Assembly (NCBI GenBank): GCA_964414815.1
Contig: CAYPXY010000005.1
Span: forward strand, 1-64,000
From: Mariniblastus sp964414815
GTDB taxonomy: Bacteria; Planctomycetota; Planctomycetia; Pirellulales; Pirellulaceae
DNA: 64,000 bases
Direction of reading: 5' to 3'
A program made the position numbers and the translations under genes. This document shows, in pieces, positions 57,038-64,000 of this stretch. The notes under the pieces were generated by a model. It saw only the letters and a program-made list of their open reading frames with translations. It was not told the origin of the DNA and searched no databases. Position 1 is the first letter of the stretch; each line of letters begins with the position of its first letter.

Positions 57038-57108
57038 CTTCGTACCTTCGTACCCGTTCACGGGATAATGTAGAACCACTGTACAAAAGTCCGGGCCAGA
57101 AGCAGGTA

Positions 57109-57172
57109 AACACTAATCAGCACTAATCAACACTGATTTTTTGATTAGTGGAGATTAGTGAAAATTAGTGTT
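57109..57172. repeat. CACTAATCA palindromic repeat, copy F2
   Basis: A 64-bp near-palindrome of the decamer CACTAATCA(N) and its complement (AACACTAATCAG at the left, AAAATTAGTGTT at the right), followed by TCC as in copy F1 at 44453-44523. It lies between the DUF559 remnant and the nucleotidyltransferase gene. The gap 57173-57265 contains a further short inverted repeat of CCGTTCACGG type and no gene. Confidence 0.75.
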
Positions 57173-57265
57173 CCAAACCTTCTTGTAACCAGTGCTGAGT
57201 CTCACCGCGTGAACCGTTACAAAACGGCCAACCGTTCACGGAAAGGCAAAACCGATTATATATAA

Positions 57266-57877
57266 CTATGCGTCATCGTTCACTTGAGCGGCATGCCATA
57301 GCTCATGGAATTTGTCAGCGACGTAAGGATCCAGTGAATCGGCGTAGTCCAGAGGAAGTTGGTTGATGCAAATCAGGTTCATCACGTCTGCCAGATCCTG
57401 CATGCGATGCGGCGCGGTCATACCGCTTGCAAGCTTCAGTTCCAGCAGCGTCTTCAGGGAGATTACCGGGATTCCATCGTTGTGAACTTCGGCCACTTCT
57501 TCGGGGGGAGGAAATATCACAGGCTTGGCCAGGCCATCGCCGGGATAGGAGCCGACGATCAGCGCGTCGATGTCGACGTTGCAGACGGCATCGCGAAAGT
57601 TTTTGGATCCTTCAAACTTGTCAACCCATCCAACGCCAATATAGCGTTCTTTGAATCGGGCCAAGTCTTCGCGTCGAATCAGAATATCGACGTCGGCAGT
57701 TGTTCGCGTGTGCCCATGAGCGTTCGCCGCCATGGCTCCGGCGATTGCGAATGGAATCTGTAATTCGTTCATGGCATCGGTCAGCCGGCGCATGGCAGCA
57801 TGAATAGATGATGTTCCCATAAAAAACGCATCCGCTCGTTTGGCAGCTTCAAGAATCGATTGAGCCATCGGTATCAT
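57266..57877 (-). CDS. Nucleotidyltransferase-fold protein (203 aa)
   Basis: A polymerase-beta-like nucleotidyltransferase core: IAGAMAANAHGHTRTTADVDILI at about 43-65, with the helix-turn GxxAxxxHG and the metal-binding Asp pair (ADVDIL), and a later VISLKTLLELKLASGMTAPHRMQDLADVMNLI helix as in MNT/AbiEii-like proteins. Members serve as antitoxin or toxin (HEPN-MNT, AbiE) or as stand-alone transferases. No HEPN or AbiEi partner is adjacent. The role is probably in conflict or TA biology given the setting, but that is inference. Confidence 0.75.
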   Translation of the reverse strand: MIPMAQSILEAAKRADAFFMGTSSIHAAMRRLTDAMNELQIPFAIAGAMAANAHGHTRTTADVDILIRREDLARFKERYIGVGWVDKFEGSKNFRDAVCNVDIDALIVGSYPGDGLAKPVIFPPPEEVAEVHNDGIPVISLKTLLELKLASGMTAPHRMQDLADVMNLICINQLPLDYADSLDPYVADKFHELWHAAQVNDDA

Positions 57878-57968
57878 CGCTCGTGTCGTAGGACTAAAAC
57901 ACTATCATAACATCAAAGACAGGTACAACTATTATACCTCGCAGACTCCATGTTTGAACCATTCCAGC

Positions 57969-59222
57969 CTACCTCAATTGTGACTTCACTCGACGAATTT
58001 GCTTTCGCATGATGATTGGCAGGCGTTCGAGGACCGGTGAATCGCCGAACTGTTCTGCAAAGTGTGTCACTGCGGTTGAGATCGCGTCGGGAATCTGTTC
58101 GATCAGTCCGTTCAATGCGTTGATCACCACACTTGGACGGACGCTTAATTCAGCGGCCAGCGATTGTAAATGCTGTGTCCCAACCAGATCAGGATCCGAC
58201 GCGCCCCCCAATGGCATCGCCAGATGGCGTGAGATTTTTCTGTAGTTCCGAGTGCAAACCAGATCGTAAAACGGTGCCAGACTCAGTGTTCCGTTCCGGT
58301 CGTAAAGCAACGACAAATTTTTGCCGTGTGCATCCGCGTTACCCACGAGCAAGTTAAACAAGGCCCAATGCAATAGTCTCTGAAGTTCAATCAGCGGAAA
58401 CGCTGTATGGCGACGAATGACCTCGGCACACTGCTTCAGACTCGGCCCCCCTTCCTTTTCGTACTTGCTCGACGCGCCAATGCCCAGCGCCTGGCAAAAA
58501 TCTTCCTGATTCAGTCGATGATACTTTCCGTCACGAATGACTCGATCATACCGCGTGACCACGGCGACGCTGGCCTTTGTCGTTTTGCGAAGTTTGACAT
58601 CCGCCGCCGGCAAACCAACTCCATGAGCGAGCAAAGTAACAAAGGTTTCGTTTTCAGGCAGATGGGAATAGAACGGCGAAGCAAATTTGAGTATATGGGT
58701 ACTCGGAGTTCGACCATGTGGGATCAGAATCTGTTGACCATCGACATACACCGGTAACTTGTCCTGCGCACCGGCCAACGACAAACGGACTTCGCTGTGC
58801 CCCGTCACGTCAGAAAATGCATCCGGCGCTCCAATCGACCACTGTGCCAGTTGCTCGTCCGAAACTACTTCGTATCGAGGTCGATTGTCCGTCGGCCCCG
58901 GTTCGGCCGATTCAGTAATCTCCAACGCGCCCGCACAATCACCCCCAATGGCTTTGAGCAACTCGAAATCGTTGTCGGGAGAAATTCCGAGTGATTTACA
59001 AATCTGCTGTCGCACATTGCCTTCGGGTAGAAGATTGGCAAAGTAGTGGTGGCAATCGCTCGCGGTAAATGAACCGTCGAACGGTAACGACAGCGAAATC
59101 GGAAACGCTCCGGCTGCGTCGATCCAATCGGGATGGTAATGGAACTGTATCCGACCGGAATCATTCTGACTGAGTTTGCCGATCGTGTGCTGTTCAAAAT
59201 GAACAAAAAGTGGATCGCTCAT
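57969..59222 (-). CDS. hipA: HipA-family serine/threonine kinase toxin
   Basis: HipA toxins phosphorylate glutamyl-tRNA synthetase or other targets and cause growth arrest. The 417-aa protein has the N-terminal Couple_hipA-like domain (YHPDWIDAAGAFPISLSLPF), the ATP-binding loop SLAGAQDKLPV at 148-158, the catalytic GNADAHGKNLSLLY with Asp297, and the metal-binding Asp320 in APFYDLVCT. All key residues are present. Its ATG overlaps the end of hipB by four bases (59219-59222), so the two are translationally coupled. Regulated by HipB binding to three palindromes upstream. Confidence 0.93.
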   Translation of the reverse strand: MSDPLFVHFEQHTIGKLSQNDSGRIQFHYHPDWIDAAGAFPISLSLPFDGSFTASDCHHYFANLLPEGNVRQQICKSLGISPDNDFELLKAIGGDCAGALEITESAEPGPTDNRPRYEVVSDEQLAQWSIGAPDAFSDVTGHSEVRLSLAGAQDKLPVYVDGQQILIPHGRTPSTHILKFASPFYSHLPENETFVTLLAHGVGLPAADVKLRKTTKASVAVVTRYDRVIRDGKYHRLNQEDFCQALGIGASSKYEKEGGPSLKQCAEVIRRHTAFPLIELQRLLHWALFNLLVGNADAHGKNLSLLYDRNGTLSLAPFYDLVCTRNYRKISRHLAMPLGGASDPDLVGTQHLQSLAAELSVRPSVVINALNGLIEQIPDAISTAVTHFAEQFGDSPVLERLPIIMRKQIRRVKSQLR

Positions 59223-59443
59223 TTTGCCTCACCTTTCGGGTGAACGTACAGTTCCAGCCCAAACAACTGCAGTACCTGAATGACAAGTCCGATTTGCAAC
59301 GTGGATTTACCACGTTCCAGTTCAGAAAGAAACCGTACGCCGACACCGGCTAAACCAGCCGCATCTTTGAGAGTCAGCCCTCCTTCCTTGCGCCGCCGCC
59401 GAATTAACTGGCCTAAATCTTTCGGATTTGAGATTTTTGACAT
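59219..59443 (-). CDS. hipB: HipB-like antitoxin, XRE-family repressor (74 aa)
   Basis: A small helix-turn-helix protein: LGQLIRRRRKEGGLTLKDAAGLAGVGVRFLSELERGKSTLQIGLV is the Cro/CI-type HTH (about 9-52, quoted in pieces), followed by a short strand VLQLFGLELYVHPKGEAK that may wedge into HipA. It should repress its own operon. Start is the ATG at 59443. Three similar palindromes lie upstream at roughly 50-bp intervals. Confidence 0.9.
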   Translation of the reverse strand: MSKISNPKDLGQLIRRRRKEGGLTLKDAAGLAGVGVRFLSELERGKSTLQIGLVIQVLQLFGLELYVHPKGEAK

Positions 59444-59458
59444 AGCGATGCCCTTGAG

Positions 59459-59573
59459 TTTCCCGCTCGGGAAGATTTGCCGATAAATAGCTCATTTCTA
59501 AGTAGTTTTTACCGCTCGGTAAAATTTAGATTGCAATTCAGGTTTGTCAAGCAAATTATTCCCGTTCGGGAAA
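59459..59573. promoter_or_regulatory. Three evenly spaced palindromic operators upstream of hipBA
   Basis: Palindromes TTCCCGCTCGGGAA (59460-59473), TTTTACCGCTCGGTAAAA (59507-59524) and TTCCCGTTCGGGAA (59559-59572) share the core CCG-YT-CGG. Their centres are 49 and 50 bp apart, about five helical turns. The first ends 17 bp upstream of hipB. The base pairs outside the core differ while dyad symmetry is kept. They are the probable HipB binding sites; the promoter must lie among them. Confidence 0.85.
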
Positions 59574-59656
59574 ACTAATAAGAGTCGCCGGCGAAATTGC
59601 ACAGCAAAATCCCAGCAGCCCAATTCTGCGGGACTGACCACAATTGCCCTTCAGGT

Positions 59657-59899
59657 CTAATTGTCTGCTGGCAGCAATGTGAAATGAGAAAAATTCTTTG
59701 GAGAAACGGCACGAAAGTGGCGTTGGTCCAAAGTAAGTATGCGATAAATCTGCAGACGTTCCGCAGCGGCAATAATCGTGGAATCTGCAAGCCCAAGATT
59801 CAGATCACCATACTGCATCATCAGTTCTCGGCAGCGAACAATGTCCGAACCCGTCAGTGTGATCAGTTCGAAATCACCGCGTTCGACGGATTCAATAAA
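59657..59899 (-). pseudogene. C-terminal half of a VapC PIN toxin, fused to the VapB gene
   Basis: On the minus strand a frame ending at 59657 reads FIESVERGDFELITLTGSDI, then LNLGLADSTIIAAAERL and ILTLDQRHFRAV: the second half of a VapC (PIN) toxin with two of its acidic residues. The N-terminal half with the first Asp is missing. The frame enters directly from the end of the VapB-like gene in a different reading frame. I infer an internal deletion that removed the antitoxin tail and the toxin start. Confidence 0.85.
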
Positions 59900-60093
59900 G
59901 CATCGACTGTTTGCGATGTATCGGTATGCCCACTTCGGTACTTGCCGGCGCCTTTCGGAAGGGTTCGCTTGCTTTTCTCGGTGTAGATGTTGAGAGCATC
60001 CCGGATTACCTCACCCACCGAACGGTTCTCAGTAGCTGCCAGCTCCTGTATTACCGCAGCCGTTCGCTCGTCCAGTTCGACCGTGTATGACAT
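59863..60093 (-). CDS. Ribbon-helix-helix antitoxin (VapB-like) with abnormal C-terminus (76 aa)
   Basis: MSYTVELDERTAAVIQELA followed by ATENRSVGEVIRDALNIY is a ribbon-helix-helix DNA-binding domain of VapB type (residues 1-40). The segment GKYRSGHTDTSQTVDALL is the normal linker. The last residues NPSNAVISN are the out-of-frame start of the VapC remnant that overlaps it (59863-59899). The protein may still bind its operator but lacks its toxin and its natural end. Confidence 0.8.
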   Translation of the reverse strand: MSYTVELDERTAAVIQELAATENRSVGEVIRDALNIYTEKSKRTLPKGAGKYRSGHTDTSQTVDALLNPSNAVISN

Positions 60094-60214
60094 TTTGATT
60101 GACCTTCCAACAAGAATTTTGATTGACTTGACCTTGGTAGCAGTCCATAGGCTGGAGCCTCTTGTTCATTATACCGTCCTGCACCCCAAAGTAACCCCAC
60201 CAATCCAAAGAAGA

Positions 60215-61588
60215 TTACCCCTGAATCAACTGGCTGATCGTCTGCTCAACGACGGCTGCGTCAGCGGGTAGATACCTGGGTGGATTTGCCAGAGCGGACT
60301 GGACACCGGGCAACTGGGAGTCGTGATAACCGACTTTGAAATCGGTAAACTTCAAACCGTGTGCCGTGCTGACGACGACGACGCGTTCGTTCGACTTGAT
60401 GACTCCGCGTTTCAACAGCTTTTCCAGTACCGCCAATGCAACGCCGGTATGCGGGCATGTGAACATGCCGGTCAAATCAGCCTTTGCGGCTGCGGCTGCC
60501 AGTTCATCTTCCGTCGCCTGTTCGACCAGACCGTTCGTAGCCTCAATAGCGCGAACGGCTTTCGGGTAGCTGACGGGATTCCCGATTCGGATCGCGTTGG
60601 CCAACGTTTCACCCGCTGTGAGTGATACTTTCTCCTTGAATTGATTCTGATAGGCTTGATAAAACGGGGCCGCCTGCGCTGCTTGGGCTCCGACCAGTCG
60701 CGGCATTTTGTGAATCACTCCCAGATCGATCATCAACTGAAACCCTTTGTGAAGCGCGCTGATGTTTCCAAGATTGCCCACCGGCACGACGATCCAGTCA
60801 GGCACTTCCCAGTCAAACTGTCGGCAAATTTCAATACCGACCGTTTTCTGGCCTTCGATCCGCAAGCTGTTCATCGAGTTTGCAAGATAGATGCTATTGT
60901 CCTGCGTCACCTCCTGAACGATCTTCATGCAGCCGTCAAAATCAGTATCCAGCGCGAGCACGTGGGCGCCGTTGGCAACCGGTTGGATCAACTGCGCGGT
61001 GCTGATCTTGCCCGCCGGCAGAAAAATGATGGCGGGAATACCTGCGTACGCGGCATACGCCGCAAGGGCTGCGCTGGTATCTCCGGTACTTGCGCAAGCC
61101 ACCGCCTTCACGGGGTTGTCAGGCAGCCCCATCATCTGCTTGACCACGCTGACCAACACCGTCATGCCAAGGTCCTTGAAGCTTCCGGTATGGCTGTTGC
61201 CGCACAGCTTGATCCATAAATCGGCAAGCCCCAACTGCTTTCCCAATCGATCGGCCCAGAACAGGTTCGAGTTGCCCTCGCACATCGAAACCACGTTGTC
61301 GTCCTGCAAGTCGGGGATGATCCATTCGCGATACGCCCAGACTCCACTGCCGAAGGGCCAGTTCGTCGTCGAAGCCCGCGAGTCAAAAAGCTGCTGCCAT
61401 TTGTACGGAATCGTTTTCTTGAGCGGCTCGAGTTCGTGATGAACTTCCAGCAACGATCCGCACGAAGGGCATCGGTACATGACCTCGTAAACAGAATATT
61501 TTCCCGAGCAGCCTTCAATGCAGCGGAAGTAGTGGGAGCCGATACCAGGTTTTGATTCAGAAAAAACGGGGGCTTCAGGGAGCGACAT
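60215..61588 (-). CDS. thrC: Threonine synthase
   Basis: ThrC turns O-phosphohomoserine into threonine with pyridoxal phosphate. The PLP lysine Lys138 lies in GNSHTGSFKDLGM. An N-terminal zinc-ribbon-like cluster (Cys23, Cys27, Cys40, Cys43 in CIEGCSGKYS and YRCPSCGSL) precedes the catalytic domain, as in many longer threonine synthases. Further hallmarks are CASTGDTSAALAAYAAYAGIPA, VVPVGNLGNISALHKGF and EATNGLVEQATEDELAAAA. Length 457 aa fits. It stands alone between the island and the kinase gene; other threonine genes are not nearby. Confidence 0.95.
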   Translation of the reverse strand: MSLPEAPVFSESKPGIGSHYFRCIEGCSGKYSVYEVMYRCPSCGSLLEVHHELEPLKKTIPYKWQQLFDSRASTTNWPFGSGVWAYREWIIPDLQDDNVVSMCEGNSNLFWADRLGKQLGLADLWIKLCGNSHTGSFKDLGMTVLVSVVKQMMGLPDNPVKAVACASTGDTSAALAAYAAYAGIPAIIFLPAGKISTAQLIQPVANGAHVLALDTDFDGCMKIVQEVTQDNSIYLANSMNSLRIEGQKTVGIEICRQFDWEVPDWIVVPVGNLGNISALHKGFQLMIDLGVIHKMPRLVGAQAAQAAPFYQAYQNQFKEKVSLTAGETLANAIRIGNPVSYPKAVRAIEATNGLVEQATEDELAAAAAKADLTGMFTCPHTGVALAVLEKLLKRGVIKSNERVVVVSTAHGLKFTDFKVGYHDSQLPGVQSALANPPRYLPADAAVVEQTISQLIQG

Positions 61589-61679
61589 TTGGAATCCAGG
61601 GATTTTAAATGGTTAGTGATTTGGCTTCAAACGATTCAACATACCCATTCTATCTTTCGAGGGCACTTGACGCGTTTCT

Positions 61680-64000
61680 TCAATCGTTTTTTTGCTGTGC
61701 TTTGTCTTGAGCGGCTTGAAGGGTCGCTTGTGCGGCCGCTTCCCAGGGAGAACCTCGCAACTGTTCACACCAATGTGCCAAATCCTTTAAATTTCCTCTT
61801 GAATCCGCCAAGTCAAACAGCAGAGTAATCGCTTGTATCGTGTTTTCGTGTTTGGGTCCGAACGTATCTTTGGCGAGCGTGTATTGCTCCTGTGCAACCG
61901 CTTCGGCTTGTTCCATTTTGCCGACAGCCAGCATTGCAGCGGCCAACATGCCGCGCGCATCGAAGCTATCCTGATGCACGGGGCCAAGCGTTCTTATTGA
62001 ACGATCCAGACAGAGCTGTGCTTCGTCATGCGCGTCCTGCAACCGATCAAGCGAAAAATACAGTTTCGTTCTGAGCAACTGCAAACGAATGGTTCGCTGA
62101 TGATCGTCTCCCATCACCTCCTCAAAAATCCGTACATTGGGATCGCAAATGGCAAAAGCCTCGGCAAATTTCTGCTGCTTGAATTTCAAAGCAACCAGGT
62201 TCATGACATCGACCAACGTATCAGGATGCTTGTCTCCAAGTTGCTTCTGATGTGTCTGGTGGATACTCTCCAGCAGCGGTTCGGATTCAGTCAAATTGCC
62301 CGATTCCATCAGCGCCACTGCATAGTTGGTTGCCAACTTCAATGTCCGTATATGGTCCGGCGAGAGTTGCTCTCTGGCAATGGAGTACGCTTGGCGATGA
62401 AGTTCGATGATTTTCTTGTGGTCGGGCTGTGGGGCAGCCGAAAGAACATGCGCATAGATATCCAGTAACGTGGCCAGCGTCTCCGGGTGCAAATCGGGAT
62501 TGTTACGACCGACGTTCGAAGTGTACTCCGCCAATTGAATCGCTTGGTCATCGTTGTCTTTGCGCGACAATAACAAAGCAACGGTCGCTTTGGAAAGCAG
62601 CGTCTCGTCACTGGCTTCGCCTGACAGGTTGGTATGCAGATCACCGGCCTGCTGAGCATGTTGCTGCGCAAGGTCGTAATCGCCCAACGACAGATAGGCA
62701 TCTGCCAGAATTTTGTGCGTATCGGCTGCGACAAAGGTATTGATGGATTTGTCTTCGCGCAAGCGGTTCGACGTTTCGTTGAGCAGTTGTCGAACCGTCG
62801 GCTCCTTGCCTTGGGCGACCTCTGGAGTCGCCGATTGCAGCGCGCGGCTTAGCAATTGTGCGGTTGACGTTGCCCGCTGTTGCGAGGTGGTTGCGTCGGC
62901 GATGGCGGTCTGCAATTGCTCGTTCGTCGAACGCAACTGCAAATTCTTCTTGCCCAGCAGGTAACTACCCACGGCGGCCGCCACGGAAGCAATCACCACG
63001 CCCACCATAATCGCGGCAACCGCCGCCGAACGACGTCGTATCCACCGCGCCAGCCATGACCAAACGGTTTCGCGGACAACGCTGATCGGCTCGCCCGCCA
63101 GATATCGTTCCAGGTCTTCGCGCAATTCCGTCGCCGTCTGGTATCGCGCGCCGATGGTCGGTGACATGGCTTTGCCACAGATTGCGGCCAAACCAACAGG
63201 TATCCCGCCGCTATCGTTATGTCGAAGCAGCCTTTCATGCGATGCCTCAGCTCCGGGAGGAGATTGAGTAAGCATGAAATACAAAGTAGCTCCCAAGGCA
63301 TAGATGTCGGTACGGGAATCGACGAGTTCGACCTGCCCTCGCGATTGCTCCGGGCTGGCAAAGGCGGGCGTTCCCAGCACTTGTCCCGCTCGTGTGCTGA
63401 GCGAAGCATTGCTGACTGTCTCTGTCGATTGAGAATCGGTTGTCGGATCATAGGCGGGTTCAGGTTCGACAATAAATTTTGCCAGCCCCCAATCCATGAG
63501 CATCGTTTCACCGAACGGCCCCAAAATGACGTTGCTCGGCTTGATATCTCGATGGATGACGCCTTGATCATGAGCATACGCCACGATGTTGCACAGCGAA
63601 ACCATGTTCTGCAGCAACTGGCGGAATTCGAGCGTCGAGCAATAAGCTGGCTTTGCCGCAGAATGTTGGCCGAGCTGTTCGATACGATCCTGCAAAGTTG
63701 GCCCGTCAATAAACCGCATCACATAGCAAGGCTCTGTGGCATGGGTTTGTCGAAGCGAGTAAACCGGAACAATACCCGGATGATTCAATCTGCCAGTAAC
63801 CTGAGCCTCGCGGTGGAACCGGGTCAAATGCTCGCGGTGCGACCGATCCGGACGAGGAAACTTGATGGCGACCAGCCGATCAAGACTTGAATCATGGGCG
63901 ACATAGACTTTGCCCAATCCACCACTAGCGTGTAGTCTCTGGATTTGAAATTCTGACGTGATCTGCACAGCCGGTTGATTGGCCAGAGAGTCTTGATTCG
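61680..64000 (-). CDS. Membrane serine/threonine protein kinase with TPRs (5' end beyond the window)
   Basis: A PknB-type kinase. The glycine loop LHASGGLGKVYVAHDSSLDRLVAIKFPRPDR contains the catalytic Lys (KFPRP). The catalytic loop VIHRDIKPSNVILG and the metal motif as DWG (LMDWGLAKF) instead of DFG follow, as common in planctomycete kinases; GTPAFASPEQ is the activation-loop end. One transmembrane helix (AAIMVGVVIASVAAAVGSYLL at about 320-340) separates it from a C-terminal region of TPRs (LADAYLSLGDYDLAQQHAQQ). A GTG at 63968 can serve as start, but the frame is open to the right edge (NQDSLANQPAV precedes it), so the N-terminus is probably longer and outside the window. Targets are unknown. 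Confidence 0.92.
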   Translation of the reverse strand, partial: NQDSLANQPAVQITSEFQIQRLHASGGLGKVYVAHDSSLDRLVAIKFPRPDRSHREHLTRFHREAQVTGRLNHPGIVPVYSLRQTHATEPCYVMRFIDGPTLQDRIEQLGQHSAAKPAYCSTLEFRQLLQNMVSLCNIVAYAHDQGVIHRDIKPSNVILGPFGETMLMDWGLAKFIVEPEPAYDPTTDSQSTETVSNASLSTRAGQVLGTPAFASPEQSRGQVELVDSRTDIYALGATLYFMLTQSPPGAEASHERLLRHNDSGGIPVGLAAICGKAMSPTIGARYQTATELREDLERYLAGEPISVVRETVWSWLARWIRRRSAAVAAIMVGVVIASVAAAVGSYLLGKKNLQLRSTNEQLQTAIADATTSQQRATSTAQLLSRALQSATPEVAQGKEPTVRQLLNETSNRLREDKSINTFVAADTHKILADAYLSLGDYDLAQQHAQQAGDLHTNLSGEASDETLLSKATVALLLSRKDNDDQAIQLAEYTSNVGRNNPDLHPETLATLLDIYAHVLSAAPQPDHKKIIELHRQAYSIAREQLSPDHIRTLKLATNYAVALMESGNLTESEPLLESIHQTHQKQLGDKHPDTLVDVMNLVALKFKQQKFAEAFAICDPNVRIFEEVMGDDHQRTIRLQLLRTKLYFSLDRLQDAHDEAQLCLDRSIRTLGPVHQDSFDARGMLAAAMLAVGKMEQAEAVAQEQYTLAKDTFGPKHENTIQAITLLFDLADSRGNLKDLAHWCEQLRGSPWEAAAQATLQAAQDKAQQKND

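Noticed and set aside
59575..59796. A 73-codon minus-strand frame downstream of the VapB gene
   Set aside because: It runs out of frame with the recognisable VapC remnant in the same place, which shows true PIN-domain residues.

Overview
The window looks like a chromosome segment of a planctomycete, probably of the Pirellulaceae. The reasons are two tandem secreted proteins with SLA1-homology (SHD1) domains, a membrane serine/threonine kinase with a DWG motif and TPRs, several very large secreted proteins with carboxypeptidase-regulatory-like (Ig-fold) repeats, a giant hybrid histidine kinase, LpxK (so lipid A is made), weak Shine-Dalgarno use with many GTG and TTG starts, and loose gene packing. 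I saw no rRNA, tRNA or CRISPR array.

Layout. 0.5-7.9 kb: a minus-strand operon of hybrid histidine kinase, secreted EF-hand-like protein and 1151-aa secreted repeat protein. 8-15 kb: housekeeping genes (peptidase T, PolB-type exonuclease, amino-acid permease, a 29-codon very basic ribosomal-protein-like gene, EamA transporter, glycosyltransferase, pyrE). 15-21 kb: SHD1 paralogue pair and a degenerate sulfatase-like protein. 21-28 kb: a tandem pair of about 1100-aa TPR lipoproteins. 28-33 kb: a 1441-aa secreted glycosidase-like protein convergent with lpxK. 34-52 kb: YceH, a CxxCxGxG/Tyr-Gly-rich secreted protein, a Tat-exported beta-CASP metallo-hydrolase, an outer-membrane beta-barrel, typA, mnmA, floA, an EVE protein, a VOC protein, a methyltransferase and a TPR/OGT-like glycosyltransferase. 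54.4-60.1 kb: an accessory island made largely of wreckage and toxin-antitoxin modules: a truncated AAA+ gene, an intact VapBC-type pair, two ends of a TOTE-type primase/DUF559 gene with its middle missing, a nucleotidyltransferase, a hipBA operon with three evenly spaced operators, and a VapB gene fused out of frame to the C-terminal half of a VapC. 60.2-64 kb: thrC and a kinase that runs off the right edge.

The least explained part of the window is its non-coding DNA. At least seven repeat families sit between the genes: a 255-260 bp MITE-like element with 17-19 bp terminal inverted repeats (three copies, one apparently split by a second palindromic element); the 'CCTAGTGTAGGCGAGTC' hairpin family with a compensatory stem change; a 37-bp tandem hairpin array; CACTAATCA palindromes; a 21-bp perfect-stem hairpin; a 158-bp inverted repeat that supplies the stop codons of two convergent genes or abuts them; and period-7 low-complexity tracts at several sites, one of them inside the permease gene, where it is translated as a heptapeptide repeat.
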